This document shows, in pieces, positions 54,479-64,000 of a stretch of DNA of 64,000 bases. The translations under genes were made by a program, and so were the position numbers. The notes under the pieces were generated by a model. That model had not been told where the DNA came from. It made no database searches and worked only from the letters and a program-made list of their open reading frames with translations. How positions within the stretch are numbered: the first letter of the stretch is position 1; each line of letters begins with the position of its first letter. The stretch covers positions 154,061,594-154,125,593 of the forward strand of contig CM076195.1 in the NCBI GenBank assembly GCA_038277395.1, given 5' to 3'. Source of the DNA: Dryocosmus kuriphilus. Its lineage: Eukaryota > Arthropoda > Insecta > Hymenoptera > Cynipidae.

Positions 54479-55797
54479 CGAGGTGTGATCAAAAAGTAAG
54501 GTGACTTTTTGAATTTCGCGGGATGCGTGCAGTCGATATTCCTTTTCTTCTTTTCTTATGTTTGTACACTCGTCCCAAACATATGTGCACAGTTTCAGCT
54601 ATATAGCATTTTTTCTTTGTTTGTGAGAGGCATAAAGGTTAGAAGTGTTTTGCGTGCTCGGTTACTTTCTGCTGTCGACAAAAATGGATGAAAGAATTTG
54701 CATCCAATTTTGTGTAAAAAAATGGAATTAAGTGCTCCAAAATACTTGAAATGTTGACAGTGGCACACGGTGAGTGTACTCTGAGTAAAACAAATGTTTA
54801 TAAGTGGTACAAGCTCTTTCGAGAAGGCCAAAAAGATGTTAATGACGAAGCTCGCCCTGGACGTCCCAGCACGTCAACAACTGATGAAAACGTTGAAGAA
54901 GTGAAGAAAATAGTGTTAGCGAATTGTCGAATTACCATTAGAGAAGTTGCTGATGATGTCGGCATCTCGTTTGGCTCGTGCCAAGCAATTTTAGTGAATA
55001 TTTTGGGCATGAGACGTGTGTCAGCGAAGTTTGTTCCGAAATTGCTAAATTTTGGCCAAAAGAACCGTCGCGTCAGCATCGCTCAGGAGCTGTTGAATGA
55101 CGTCAACGGCGACCCAGACTTGCTCAAAAGGATCATAACAGGTGACGAAACATGGGCATATGGTTATGACGTCGAAACTAAGTCTCAATCCACCCAGTGA
55201 AAGTATTCTGGATCACCAAGGCCAAAAAAAGCACGCCAAGTTCGATCAAATGTCATGGTTTTGCTTACCGTTTTCTTCGATTATCATGGTGTAGTGCATC
55301 AGGAGTCCTTACCACAAGGTCTTACAGTTAATAAAGAGTGTTACCTTGAAGTTGTGCGCCGTTTGTGTGAAACAATACCAAAAAAAAACGTCCGGAATTG
55401 TGGAAAAACCAGTCATTCACCACGATAATGCGCCAGCTCACACGTCATTGCTTGTTCGTAATTTTTTTGCCAATAACAACACCATAATCATGCCTCAGCC
55501 ACCGTATTCACCAGGTTTGGCTCCCTGCGGCTTTCTCCTGTTTCCAAAACTGAAAAGACCCATTAAAGGACGGCGTTTTGCGACGATTAAGGAGATACAG
55601 ACCGCCTCGCTGGGGGAGAGCTGAAGGCTATACCAAAAAGTGCTTATCAGAAATGCTTTGAGGTTAGGAAAAAGCGCTGGCACAAATGTATTATATCCGA
55701 GGGAGATTAGTTTGAAGGGGACAACATCAATATTGATGAATAAATAAATATTTTTCGATAAAAATACAAATTCACCTTACTTTTTCATCACACATCG
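54479..55797 (+). mobile_element. Mariner element with TA duplication and intact ends
   Basis: 1319 bp between TA dinucleotides (54477-54478 and 55798-55799). The inverted repeats begin CGAGGTGTGATCAAAAAGTA on the left and CGATGTGTGATGAAAAAGTA in reverse complement on the right, continuing to AGGTGA. One plus-strand transposase pseudogene lies inside. Length and ends match a complete mariner. Confidence 0.85.
54683..55624 (+). pseudogene. Mariner transposase, catalytically dead
   Basis: The start MDERICIQFCVKK is frameshifted in an A7 run near 54720. After it come helix-turn-helix blocks (HGECTLSKTNVYKWYKLFRE, and SFGSCQAILVNILGMRRVSA), the linker motif ending in RRVSIAQELL, then the core: ITGDETWAYGYD (first Asp), QESLPQGLTVN, HHDNAPAHTSLL (second Asp), and YSPGLAPCGFLLFPKLK. 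In the last block mariner has an Asp in place of the Gly, so the third catalytic residue is missing. A stop after SQSTQ and frame changes at about 55200-55400 also break it. Confidence 0.85.
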
Positions 55798-55824
55798 TAG
55801 ATACAGTTTTTATCATATGGTCTA

Positions 55825-56101
55825 TTAAAAGCTTACAAGACAAGTTATCCTCCAAAGCCAGTAATATCAACAATAAACTCTCCAAGAAGGAAGCTTGAAG
55901 ACTTATCCTGTAATGCAAGAATCAATAACAATTTCAACAAAGTCGCTTAAAATTGGTGTTCCTCTTCCGAAACTTATTGAAGGAATTAATATTCCTAATG
56001 ATTACATTTTAGCTTGAATTTAGGGAAAATTAAAGCGCTTATTGGAAATAATTGGGAGAATATAAACAAATGTACTAAAATTCCATATAATCAATTAATT
56101 G
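55825..56101 (+). pseudogene. Second Penelope-like element, left fragment
   Basis: YPPKPVISTINSPRRKLED (about 55850-55900) and, in other frames, blocks with LPKLIEGINIPNDYIL and NNWENINKCTKIPYNQLI lead up to the LINE insertion. These fit the RT of Penelope-like elements (PxPIVSSINSP block, then the region before the active site). The sequence continues at 61290-61600 after the LINE. Confidence 0.6.
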
Positions 56102-56363
56102 GCTTCCGTTTACGGTACCGAAAGGTAAAGAACGCGTGTTGATCCTGTGCTATCTTTCTTGGATTTGGCGACGTGTGTGGAGGTGTGATTGAGTTGAAAG
56201 GCGACAAGGGAGGTGAGTGTTGTGAAAGGGTTGAGTGGTAGAGTTGTTTTCTAAGGTTAAAAGGGTTGAATCGAATGTCGAAAGTGAGAGCTTAGAGGTT
56301 AGTTGACGAGTTCGGAAAAGTGAGAGGGAAGAAAGGGACAGCAGATCGGTAAGTTAGACCAGC

Positions 56364-57363
56364 ATGTTTACAATGAGGAGCCCAACGCGGGCCGGTAGAG
56401 GGCAGACACAGGTAGATAACGTCGGTGATGATGAGCCTACTGTGGCCGGCGTAACAGGGAGGGGAAAGGGTGTTGCCGAGGATAGTACTGATGATGGAGA
56501 GAAGCAGTTTACTACGCCGAGAAACTTTGTGAGGGGGGAAAAAGAAGGGAGGCTAGCCGACAGAAGGACTCGAGGTAGACCGTTAAATCGGGAACTGCTT
56601 AGTAGATCCAGATCTAGCAGTCTAGGATCGAGACAACTTTTTTTTAAGTGGAGACAGGGGGGAGTTTTAACGGATAAAAGCGATGAGGGTGACAAGACGG
56701 ATGATAGTAAAAGATCAAGGGAAGAAGAGGGTAATGAACAGGGAGAAGAGAAATTGCGGAAAAAGCTTAAGAAAAGTCTCCACCAGAGAGGAATAAGGCA
56801 AAAGGGAAAGTCGGTCTAGAAAATCTGGAAAGTCTCATTATAGGGTTTAGAGAGGAAACAAACCGCAGTCTGAATGCCATGCAAAAGAGAGGGGATGAGC
56901 TCTGGGAGGAAATGAGAAAAGTTAGAGAAAAGTGAAAGAATGGAATCTGGTGTGGCGGCAAGAAAAGGATAAGGTTTTGAAACAGTTGGAGGATATCGGG
57001 AAAAAACAAAGAATCAGTGAGAAAGAGAGAAAACTTGATATGGAAAAGTTGGAAGAAAGAGTGCGAAATCTAAAATGTAAGTCTGAGGACAGAAAGAATG
57101 TGGATGAAGGGGAAAGAGAAGAAGAGAAAATAAAAGAATTGAATGAGAATGTTGTCCTCGAAAATGTGAGAATGAAATCAAGATTGAGAGAATTAGAAAG
57201 GAAAATGGAAAGAGAAGATAAGATGAAACGTAGTAGAAATATAGTGATTAGAGGAATGAAATCGAATAGCGAATCAGAAAGAGAAGAAGTGGAAAGGTTG
57301 TTAGGGGAAATAGGGACAAAAGTGCACGTAGAAGAGATAAATGGAGTGGGAAGGAAGAATTAA
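56364..57363 (+). pseudogene. LINE ORF1 (coiled coil), frameshifted
   Basis: ATG at 56364 leads to a hydrophilic N-terminal region (MFTMRSPTRAGRGQTQVDNV) open to 56819. After a frame change, a long charged coiled coil follows: KERKLDMEKLEERVRNLKCK, ENVRMKSRLRELERKMERED, then MKRSRNIVIRGMKSNSESE at 57220-57280. That last block starts the RRM-like nucleic-acid binding domain of LINE ORF1 proteins. It would bind the element's RNA. Stop at 57363. Confidence 0.65.
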
Positions 57364-57803
57364 GGTAAATCGAGTGTATGTATAGTAAAAGTGAAAAGTG
57401 AGGAAGAAAAAGATAAATTATGAGAAAAAAGAAAGCTTTAAAGGGGGGGAAGAAAGGATAGAGGAGGATATGACGTGGAATGAAAGAAGAAGAAAGTGGA
57501 TAATGAAACAGAGAGGATGGAGTGAAAGAACGAAAGGGAATGCGGTATGGTTAGGGAAAGACAGGATGTGGATAAACGGTAATGTGTGGATATGGGATGA
57601 AGAGAAAGAAAAATTGTGTGAAATGTATAGGGAGGGTACATGGCGATGAGAGGAAGAAACAAAGGCTAGCGGTAGAAGGGAGGAGTTAATGGAAACAGTA
57701 GAGGGTGAAAGAAAATAAGGAGGAGGAGGCGGAGTGACGGGCTTTCACAAAAATAGGGAGGGGGCGTAAAAACGAAAGAAGGGAGAAGGAAAGGAAAAAA
57801 CAA

Positions 57804-60800
57804 ATGAGAGTAGCGTTTTGGAATGTATCAGGGCTAATGAATAAAGATGAAGGATTCTTTGAAGAGGTGAAGAAATGGGATGTAGTGATGTTGAGTGAAA
57901 CCTGGGTAGATGAGAAGGATTGGAGGAGGGTGAAGAGAAAGTTACCCAAGGGATATATATGGAAGATGCAAGAGGCAAAGAAGGAGAAGGTAAAGGGAAG
58001 AAAGAAAGGGGACATGGCGTTAGGAGTAAGGAATGAATTGGTAGGTGAAGAGAGAATAGAAGTGGGATTGGGGAAACAGATGGGGTAATGATGAGAATGG
58101 TGAAGCTAGGAAGAAGAATGGTGAGGATAGTTTGTATCTACAGGAGAAAGGGAGAAGAAAGAAGGTTGGAGTGTTATTAGGAAATGGGTGGCGAAAAAGG
58201 ATGATGAATTGGTTTTGATTGGAGGCGATCTGAATGCTTGGACAGGAGAACAGGGAGGTGAAATATGGGATGAAGAGAGTGAGATTTTCAGGAGAAAATC
58301 GAGACATAAACAGGTGGACCAGGAGGGTAGGACTCTGTTGGAAATTCAGGGAGAAACAGGATGGTTAATTTGTAATGGGAACTCGGAGGGGGATGTGGAA
58401 GGACAGATTACATTTGCAGGAAAAGGAGAAACAGTAATAGACTACATACTGGCAGAGTAAAGGATAAAGAGGCTGTTGGAAAGAATGGAAGTAGGGTACG
58501 AAATAGGGTCAGAACACTTCCCGGTAATTGCAACTTTGAAATGTTAAAATGGGAGAAGAGACGGAAGGAAGAAGGAGGGAGTCACAAGGAAGACAGCGAA
58601 GATGGGCAAGTGCGGAGTTGAGAAAATAAGAGAATATACGGAAAGAATGGAAGAAGAGAATATTATGATTGAAGAGGGGGTAGGAGTGGATGCGATGTTG
58701 TGTGAGATGAAGGAAAGGATAGAGAAGATAGTGGAAGAAACTAGGCCAAGCGAGGAGGAAAGAAGGGAGAAAAGAGGATGGTGGGACGTGGAATGTATAG
58801 AGAGTAAAGAACGCATGAAATTATCGTTAAAGGATTGGAGAAGAGGAGAAGTAGCCAGAAAGGAGTATAATAAAAGGAAACGGGAACATGAGAAATTACT
58901 GGATGTGAAAAAACAGGAGGAGAAGGCGAGGTACATGGAGGGGGTAGAGAAAGCAATAAAGGCAGGAAGAGAATGGTAGGTGATCAATAGAGAGAGGTGT
59001 GGATGGAAAGGAATCATTGAAGAGATAAATATGGAGGAATGAACGGTATACTTCAAGAAGTTGCTAGGAGGCGTGGATAGTAAAGTGAAGGGGGAAGGCA
59101 GAAAGTGCAAGGAGGGAAGAATAAAATGGGGAAATGAGGTGACAAGAGAGGAGGTGAATCAAGCAATTGAGAAGTTAAAAAGAAACAAGGCGACAGGAGA
59201 GGATGGGATGGAGAATGAAGCGTTGAAATTTGGAGGAAGAAGGGTTAGAGAACAGGTCTGGGAAGTATGTAGTAGAGTATGGAGAGGGGAAGGATGGCCC
59301 AAGGAGTGAATAACAAGTTTGGTAGTTCCTTTATTAAAGAAAGGTAGGGGTAGAAAAGTGGAAGATTATAGAGGAATCACTCTCATGCCAGTAACGTATA
59401 AAATTTATGCGGAGGTGCTTAGGAAGAAATTATAAGAACAGGTAGGAGAGAAAGGAAGTATTCCATACAACCTGACAGGATTCAGGAAGGGGATGGGAAT
59501 AATGGATAACATTTTCGTTCTGAATGGTCTAATCAACAGGAACCTGGGACAGAAAAAAGGAAAGCAAGTTGCGCTCTTCGTAGATTTTAAGGCAGCTTTC
59601 GACTCTGCGAATAGGAAAGTTTTATGGAGGGCACTGAAAGAAAGGGCGGTCGACGAGGAGTTGATTGAGAGGATAAAAGATGTCTTTACGGAGACGAAGA
59701 CAAGGGTGAGGATCGGGGAACAGAAAGGGGAGGAGTTTTGGACAGGGAGAGGTCTCAGACAAGGGTGCCCGCTAAGTCCATTGTTATTTAGCATAATGTT
59801 AGCAGACCTAGAAGAGAAAATGGAAAAGAATTGCAAAGGAGGTACAGTTCTAGGAAATAAAAGAATATACTCACTAGCGTACGCGGACGATGTGGTGCTT
59901 CTGGCAGATAATGAAAATGGAATGAGCTTGCTAATAAAAGGATTCGAAGAGTATGGGAGAGAGAAAGATGAGACAATTAATGTGACGAAGACAAAAATCG
60001 TATGTTTCAGAAAGAGAAAGAGTGAAGTAAAGTATGGATGGAAGATAAATGGAGAAATGGTGGAAATGGTAGAGGAATTTTGTTATTTAGGATTTTGGTT
60101 CGAAGCGGGTGGTGGAAATGACCTTCAGGTGAAAAAAAAGGATGGAAACTGCGAGTAAGGTGATGGGTCAAGTGTGGGGGATTGGAAAAATAAGATTCAA
60201 AGAGGACTGGAAGATGAGATTATGGCTGTTTGAATCACTGGTATGGTCAGTGATGAGCTATGGAGTGGAGGTATGGGGTTGGAAGGAGTATAAGAAGGTA
60301 GAAAACATGCAAGAAAGATTTCTGAGATGGGTTATGGGAATAAGCTGGAACCGCCTGGGCTATATGTTGAGAGAAGAAACAGGGAGAGAGAAATTGGTGA
60401 TAAGGCAGAGAAAAAGGGCCTGGAATTTCGAAGAGAAACTTAAGAGTGGTATGCGTATCAAAATAGCACAAGTGTGCCGACAGGAATTAATAAATAGAGA
60501 GAGGAGAGGTAACACGGGACATTCAAAATGGGAGGAAGAGAGATGGCAAGTTTGAAGGGAATGGTGAATGTGTGACGAGGGAAAGGGGTGGCAGGCAATT
60601 GAAGTGGAAATGAGTAAGAAGCAGGAAGAGAAGAGATGGGAAAAGATTATAGGATCAAGACATAATAAAGGGTATAAATTCGTCAAGATGGAAGGGGTCC
60701 CAGAATATTTAGAGAAATTGAAAAAGGAGTACAGGTGGGCCAGGATGATACGTTTCAGAATGGGTGAAGGCATGAATGAATGTAAATATTGGATGAGTGA

Positions 60801-60960
60801 AGAAATGAAAATGTGCAGGGTATGCAGGTATGAAAGGGAGTCATGGGAGCACGTGTTGGAGAGGTGCACTGGCGAAGAGGAAGGGGGAAAGAGCGTCGTA
60901 GATAAAGCTAGGTGGTTACTGAGCGGTTGTGGACAAGGAGAAAACTGGGTGAGGGTTTAG
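57804..60960 (+). pseudogene. LINE ORF2: endonuclease and reverse transcriptase
   Basis: Apurinic-type endonuclease first: MRVAFWNVSGLMNKDE, then SETWVDEKDW and GGDLNAWTGEQGG near 58210. RT follows: NKATGEDGMENEALKF (59180-59230), GFRKGMGIMDNIFVLN, LFVDFKAAFDSANR (catalytic Asp), GRGLRQGCPLSPLLFSIMLA and LAYADDVVLLAD (59880-59910, active site intact). The C-terminus (60568-60960) has MKMCRVCRYERESWEHVLER, the CxxC/H/C motif. Stops or frame changes at about 58088, 58460, 58979, 59309, 60158 and 60555 inactivate it. Together with ORF1 it would copy the element by target-primed reverse transcription. Confidence 0.8.
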
Positions 60961-61289
60961 AAAATAAAAGGGAAGAGAGGACGTATGGGGGAGGAGAAAG
61001 CCAAAACCAAAATCTAAGGAAAATTAGTGTTGCGTGACTTGGAAAAGCTTGAATAGTAATATGGTAAGAGGACACGGAAGTCCTGGAAGGTCGCGCGCAC
61101 TTGTTAGATATTAGATGATAGATAGTAAGTTAGTATTTAAGAATTTAAGAACTTGTACATAATGGAGTGATAGTAGGTTAAGATAGGTATAAGGCATAGT
61201 GGTTAAGTGAAATTGTAAAGAATGTAAAGGGAACGGAGCCCTCAAACCCGTAAGGGAGAGTAATAAACGAAACAATCATCAATCAATCA

Positions 61290-61620
61290 ATATAATCAAT
61301 TAATTGATGCGATTAGTTCTGTTTTTTATTCCATCTACTTCCAATTTGATGGAAAATGTTATAAGCAAAAATTTGGCAAGCTAGTAGAATCTGTTTTATC
61401 TCTTAATTTAGCAGAAATTGTAATGAAATATTCAAGGAATGAAGTGTTTAATAAAATTGATTTTGAATTGCAGTTCTGTGCTAGATATATAGATGGCTAG
61501 CATGTCTGGGAGAGAATACGTAAGATCAAAATTAACGATAAAAATTAAAACCAGACCAAAGCTGTAGATTATGATATATTCAATACAGATAGTTTTGCCA
61601 TATTTTGAAAAGATTTCTAA
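61290..61620 (+). pseudogene. Second Penelope-like element, right fragment
   Basis: Continues from 56101 after removal of the LINE: YFQFDGKCYKQKFGKLVESV, then LSLNLAEIVMKYSRNEVFNK and FELQFCARYIDG. The last block is the active-site YVDD region with the expected DD changed to DG. Decays after 61500. Confidence 0.6.
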
Positions 61621-61718
61621 AGTTTTAGGACCAATGTTAAGTAAAATGGGATAACGATCAATTTATACAGTTCCGTTCAAAAGTAGTACAATTGTCAGAA
61701 GCTGTTCCACCTACAGAA

Positions 61719-61990
61719 AAATCTTTTGGTCTAATTAATGTCAACTTGTGAGATATTGGCTAATTATTTAGTGATTGGTAAAAAGTGATGGTAAAATAGA
61801 TTAAGTTGGAAACACGTAATTCTAATTTTTCCATTATGAAGCAATAACATGTAAACATGATTTGTTGGCAATGTAGCTTATCCACAAGATTCACAATAAT
61901 ACCTTATCATTCTTTCAATAAAGTTGAAAATGTTACACAATTGCTTTCTTATACTAAATGGACCGGACGAGGTCGATTCCAAAATATTTT
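61719..61990 (+). repeat. Segment duplicated from 53270-53580
   Basis: Same order of blocks as the copy at 53270. The corresponding ATG (61931) here opens a longer frame of 74 codons beginning MLHNCFLILNGPDEVDSKIF. The hydrophobic first-exon appearance is weaker than at 53532. Confidence 0.45.
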
Positions 61991-62578
61991 ATGTAAGGAA
62001 AAAAAAAAATTTCTTTTCTTTGACATCACCATTTTGTCAAAAAAAATTCTTTGACGCTCTAATAACCAGCATCACTGAAAACGCTCTAGAAGTAACACTC
62101 AGTGGTATTAGTTTATTAAAAAATCTTTTATTTTATCATACACAATTTAGTTAGTAAATGTAGTGTATGCATAATTAGCTCCTTTCTGTTTCTTAAACCT
62201 GGTGTTTTTTGCAGGAAATGTACGCCTGCAGGTATCTATTTATGACCTTCCTTTGAAAAAAGGATCACCGCTTAACATTTTTAAACGGCAATAGATAGTG
62301 TGATGCCTGATACTGGTCTTCAATATACTTGTTTTCTTTATTTAAAAGGTCATTCCTTTTGGCTATGAGGGTCTACACTTAATAAAAATATACATAAATC
62401 ATTCTTAAATTATGGCGGATGTGTCGACCTCGAATAGGGGTCTTCTTTAGTGCCAAAAAGAAATATATGATAATTATACTAGAACATTAAGCAATTATGT
62501 GTAATAAATTTAAAAATGGGCATGCAACTTCTCCCTCGCTTTCTCCCCTTCTCTCCTCAACTTTCCATCACTCTGTGT
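61991..62578. other. No gene seen
   Basis: AT-rich sequence with short open frames only. Confidence 0.35.
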
Positions 62579-63005
62579 GAAGTCCGCTGTGCCGAAGGAG
62601 TGTAGGATGTAATTCTAAAGTCACAAAATTCACTCACTCCCTCAAACACAATAAACACACATTTAGTTCGATTTCGAAGGAAGTTAGTTGATGAAAATAC
62701 AAAAGGTCATTCACGAACTGTCTTACGTCTAGTGTCCCCCTTCGTAAATTTAATTCTATTTTTAAATAGTCCCTCTGAAAAAATCACTCATTCAGACATT
62801 CGGTCCTTTAAGGAGAGTGGATGTATCTGTACAAGATTAAGAAAATAAATTTTGATTTAATAAAATACTTTCGCTCTCGTTTTTGTAACTTTATCAATTA
62901 ACTTCCTCCGAACACGAACTAATGTGTGTTTATTCTGTTGTTGGGAGTGTGTGAATTTTATGACTTTAGGATTACATCCTACGCTCCTTCGGCACAGCGA
63001 ACTTC
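62579..63005. repeat. Foldback element, about 125-bp arms
   Basis: 62579-62705 is repeated in inverted form at 62880-63005, with GAAGT(C/T)CGCTGTGCCGAAGG at the outer ends and GAAGTTA(G/A)TTGAT at the inner ends. Spacer is about 175 bp. Identity is roughly 85% by eye. Non-coding; possibly a MITE. Confidence 0.7.
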
Positions 63006-63123
63006 CAAAAAAATTATATTTTAAACAATTAGTAATTAGTCCAATCAAAAGACGGTAACTTTCCATAACAGAGTAAAGATGTTACGAAACATTATTTGTT
63101 TTAGTTGACTGGACGTATTATTT

Positions 63124-63917
63124 TTAGTGACCATGCCCAGAAGCAGAACCGTAACCTCCATAATAACCCCCCTGATTATGTTGATGCCAATCGTAAGTGC
63201 CAGGCGTATTTGAATCTGAGGGATTATTTTCAGACGTATGTCCAGGCAGCAACTCTGTAGTAGTTAATTGAAGGTCTTCTGGAGGAACTGCGCCGAATTC
63301 TGATGAAGGAGGCGGAGAGTGACAAATACTAGTATCTTGGCTCCATGATGAACCAGCATCTCCGTAAAGACTTCCCTGAAACTGACTCTGCCAACCGGAA
63401 AATTCAAATGCATTTAAACTTGAGGGATTAGCAGCTTTATAAGAATGCTTTGGATTTGGATGATGCGCAGTGTAGGATGCAAGCGCATTTAGAACTGAAG
63501 GATTTCTTTTTGGTGTATCTCCTTGGCTGTAATCTTGATACTGGGCTTGATGACCTACTTGAGCTTGGGAATAACTATGTGTAGATTCACTATGAGGAAT
63601 TCCACCGATTGCGTGTGACGTAAGCTCAGAATCATACAATCCCAGACCCGGGAACTGAACTTCTTGTGGAGTAATGTCTGGAGCGATGTCTATGTGACTC
63701 TGTAATGGGGGTTTCGAAGGCTGTTTTCTCAAATATTTGTGAGCAAGTTCTAATTGTTGCTCATCTGTTAAACGTTCCCCGATCCGAAGCTGAGCTCGTT
63801 CTCTCAAATCAAAATATTTCTCTTTGTCTGACTTTTGGTGCTTCACAGGCTTTTTACCACCTTCTTCTTTAGAAGACGATTTTTTAGATTTGGATTTTTT
63901 TTGTGTACCAGACGATT
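63124..63917 (-). CDS. Last exon of a serine/glutamine/glycine-rich host gene
   Basis: Minus-strand exon from an acceptor (CTTTTCCCTTTTACAG) at 63918 to TAA at 63124-63126; about 264 codons, entering in phase 2. It begins with a lysine/serine-rich stretch (KKSKSKKSSSKEEGGKKPV), then DLRERAQLRIGERLTDEQQL, a helical segment ending in YLRKQ. The remainder is Ser, Gln, His and Pro-rich, with two copies of an NPS(V/S)LNA motif about 30 residues apart, and ends GGYYGGYGSASGHGH. No stops occur over the whole exon, and its codon pattern differs from the dead transposons nearby, so this is probably a live host gene. The product is not recognised. Confidence 0.75.
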
Positions 63918-64000
63918 CTGTAAAAGGGAAAAGAAAAGAGATCTATGAATTTAAAATATTAAAGTGTTCATTTTTTAGACCATTTGGATATAATGTTGTT

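Larger units (their letters stand above)
56102..61289 (+). mobile_element. Full-length LINE (non-LTR retrotransposon), 17-bp target duplication
   Basis: A 5.19-kb element flanked by an identical 17-bp sequence, ATATAATCAATTAATTG, at 56085-56101 and 61290-61306. It ends in an (ATCA)n-like tail. Two ORFs lie in order: a coiled-coil ORF1 and an ORF2 with endonuclease and RT. The sense strand is extremely rich in A and G and poor in C. A few stops and frameshifts break both ORFs, but the target duplication is perfect, so insertion is probably recent. Confidence 0.9.

Noticed and set aside
58544..59110. Minus-strand open frame of 188 codons, Ser/Phe/Leu-rich
   Set aside because: It is the antisense of the purine-rich LINE ORF2, where stop codons are rare by composition.

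Overview
This is eukaryotic, almost certainly insect, DNA (my guess is Hymenoptera; the sequence alone does not prove the order). It is AT-rich, host exons are sparse and have GT-AG introns, and most of the window is mobile DNA: Tc1, mariner and pogo elements, Penelope-like (PLE), BEL/Pao and Ty3/gypsy retroelements, a full-length LINE, a decayed Polinton/Maverick-like element, satellites and foldback elements. Nearly every transposon gene is broken, often at runs of 8-10 A, so some breaks could be assembly errors. One 500-base N gap lies at 43928-44427.

Layout. 0.3-0.9 kb: two exons of an unknown host gene. 1.1-4.5 kb: a Tc1-like and a pogo/Tigger-like element. 5.2-18.0 kb: a minus-strand Polinton-like remnant, cut by an inverted pair of PLEs (6.6-12.3 kb, itself carrying an 837-bp foldback element), by a patch that looks bacterial (IS982-type transposase plus ccmF, 13.6-14.2 kb) and by a 3.2-kb DNA transposon that sits inside the protease gene (14.4-17.6 kb). 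18.7-24.4 kb: element E1, a 5.66-kb DNA transposon with long arms made of 141-bp repeats. 24.8-38.2 kb: a host locus with three related signal-peptide exons. One of these appears to splice over a BEL/Pao insertion to a repeat-containing exon at 30.3 kb, whose 3' end was hit by element E2 (31.0-34.7 kb). 38.4-43.6 kb: simple and AT-rich DNA. 43.6-53.1 kb: a LINE 3' end, the gap, a 31-bp satellite, and a gag-less Ty3/gypsy element. 54.5-61.3 kb: a mariner, then a 5.2-kb LINE inserted into a second PLE. 62.6-63.9 kb: a foldback element and the last exon of a serine/glycine-rich host gene.

The most interesting system is the E1/E2/E3 transposon group. E1 and E2 encode the same unusual protein, with N-terminal cysteine pairs and a putative RNase H-like core. 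E3 is an 837-bp non-autonomous foldback. All three begin CACAGnCnnACAA, are flanked by a 3-bp TTA/TAA duplication, and carry a conserved motif containing GCTGA or GTTGA and then CCGAA, 56-68 bp in from every end. That looks like a transposase-recognition architecture. I could not assign the group to a named superfamily from sequence alone.
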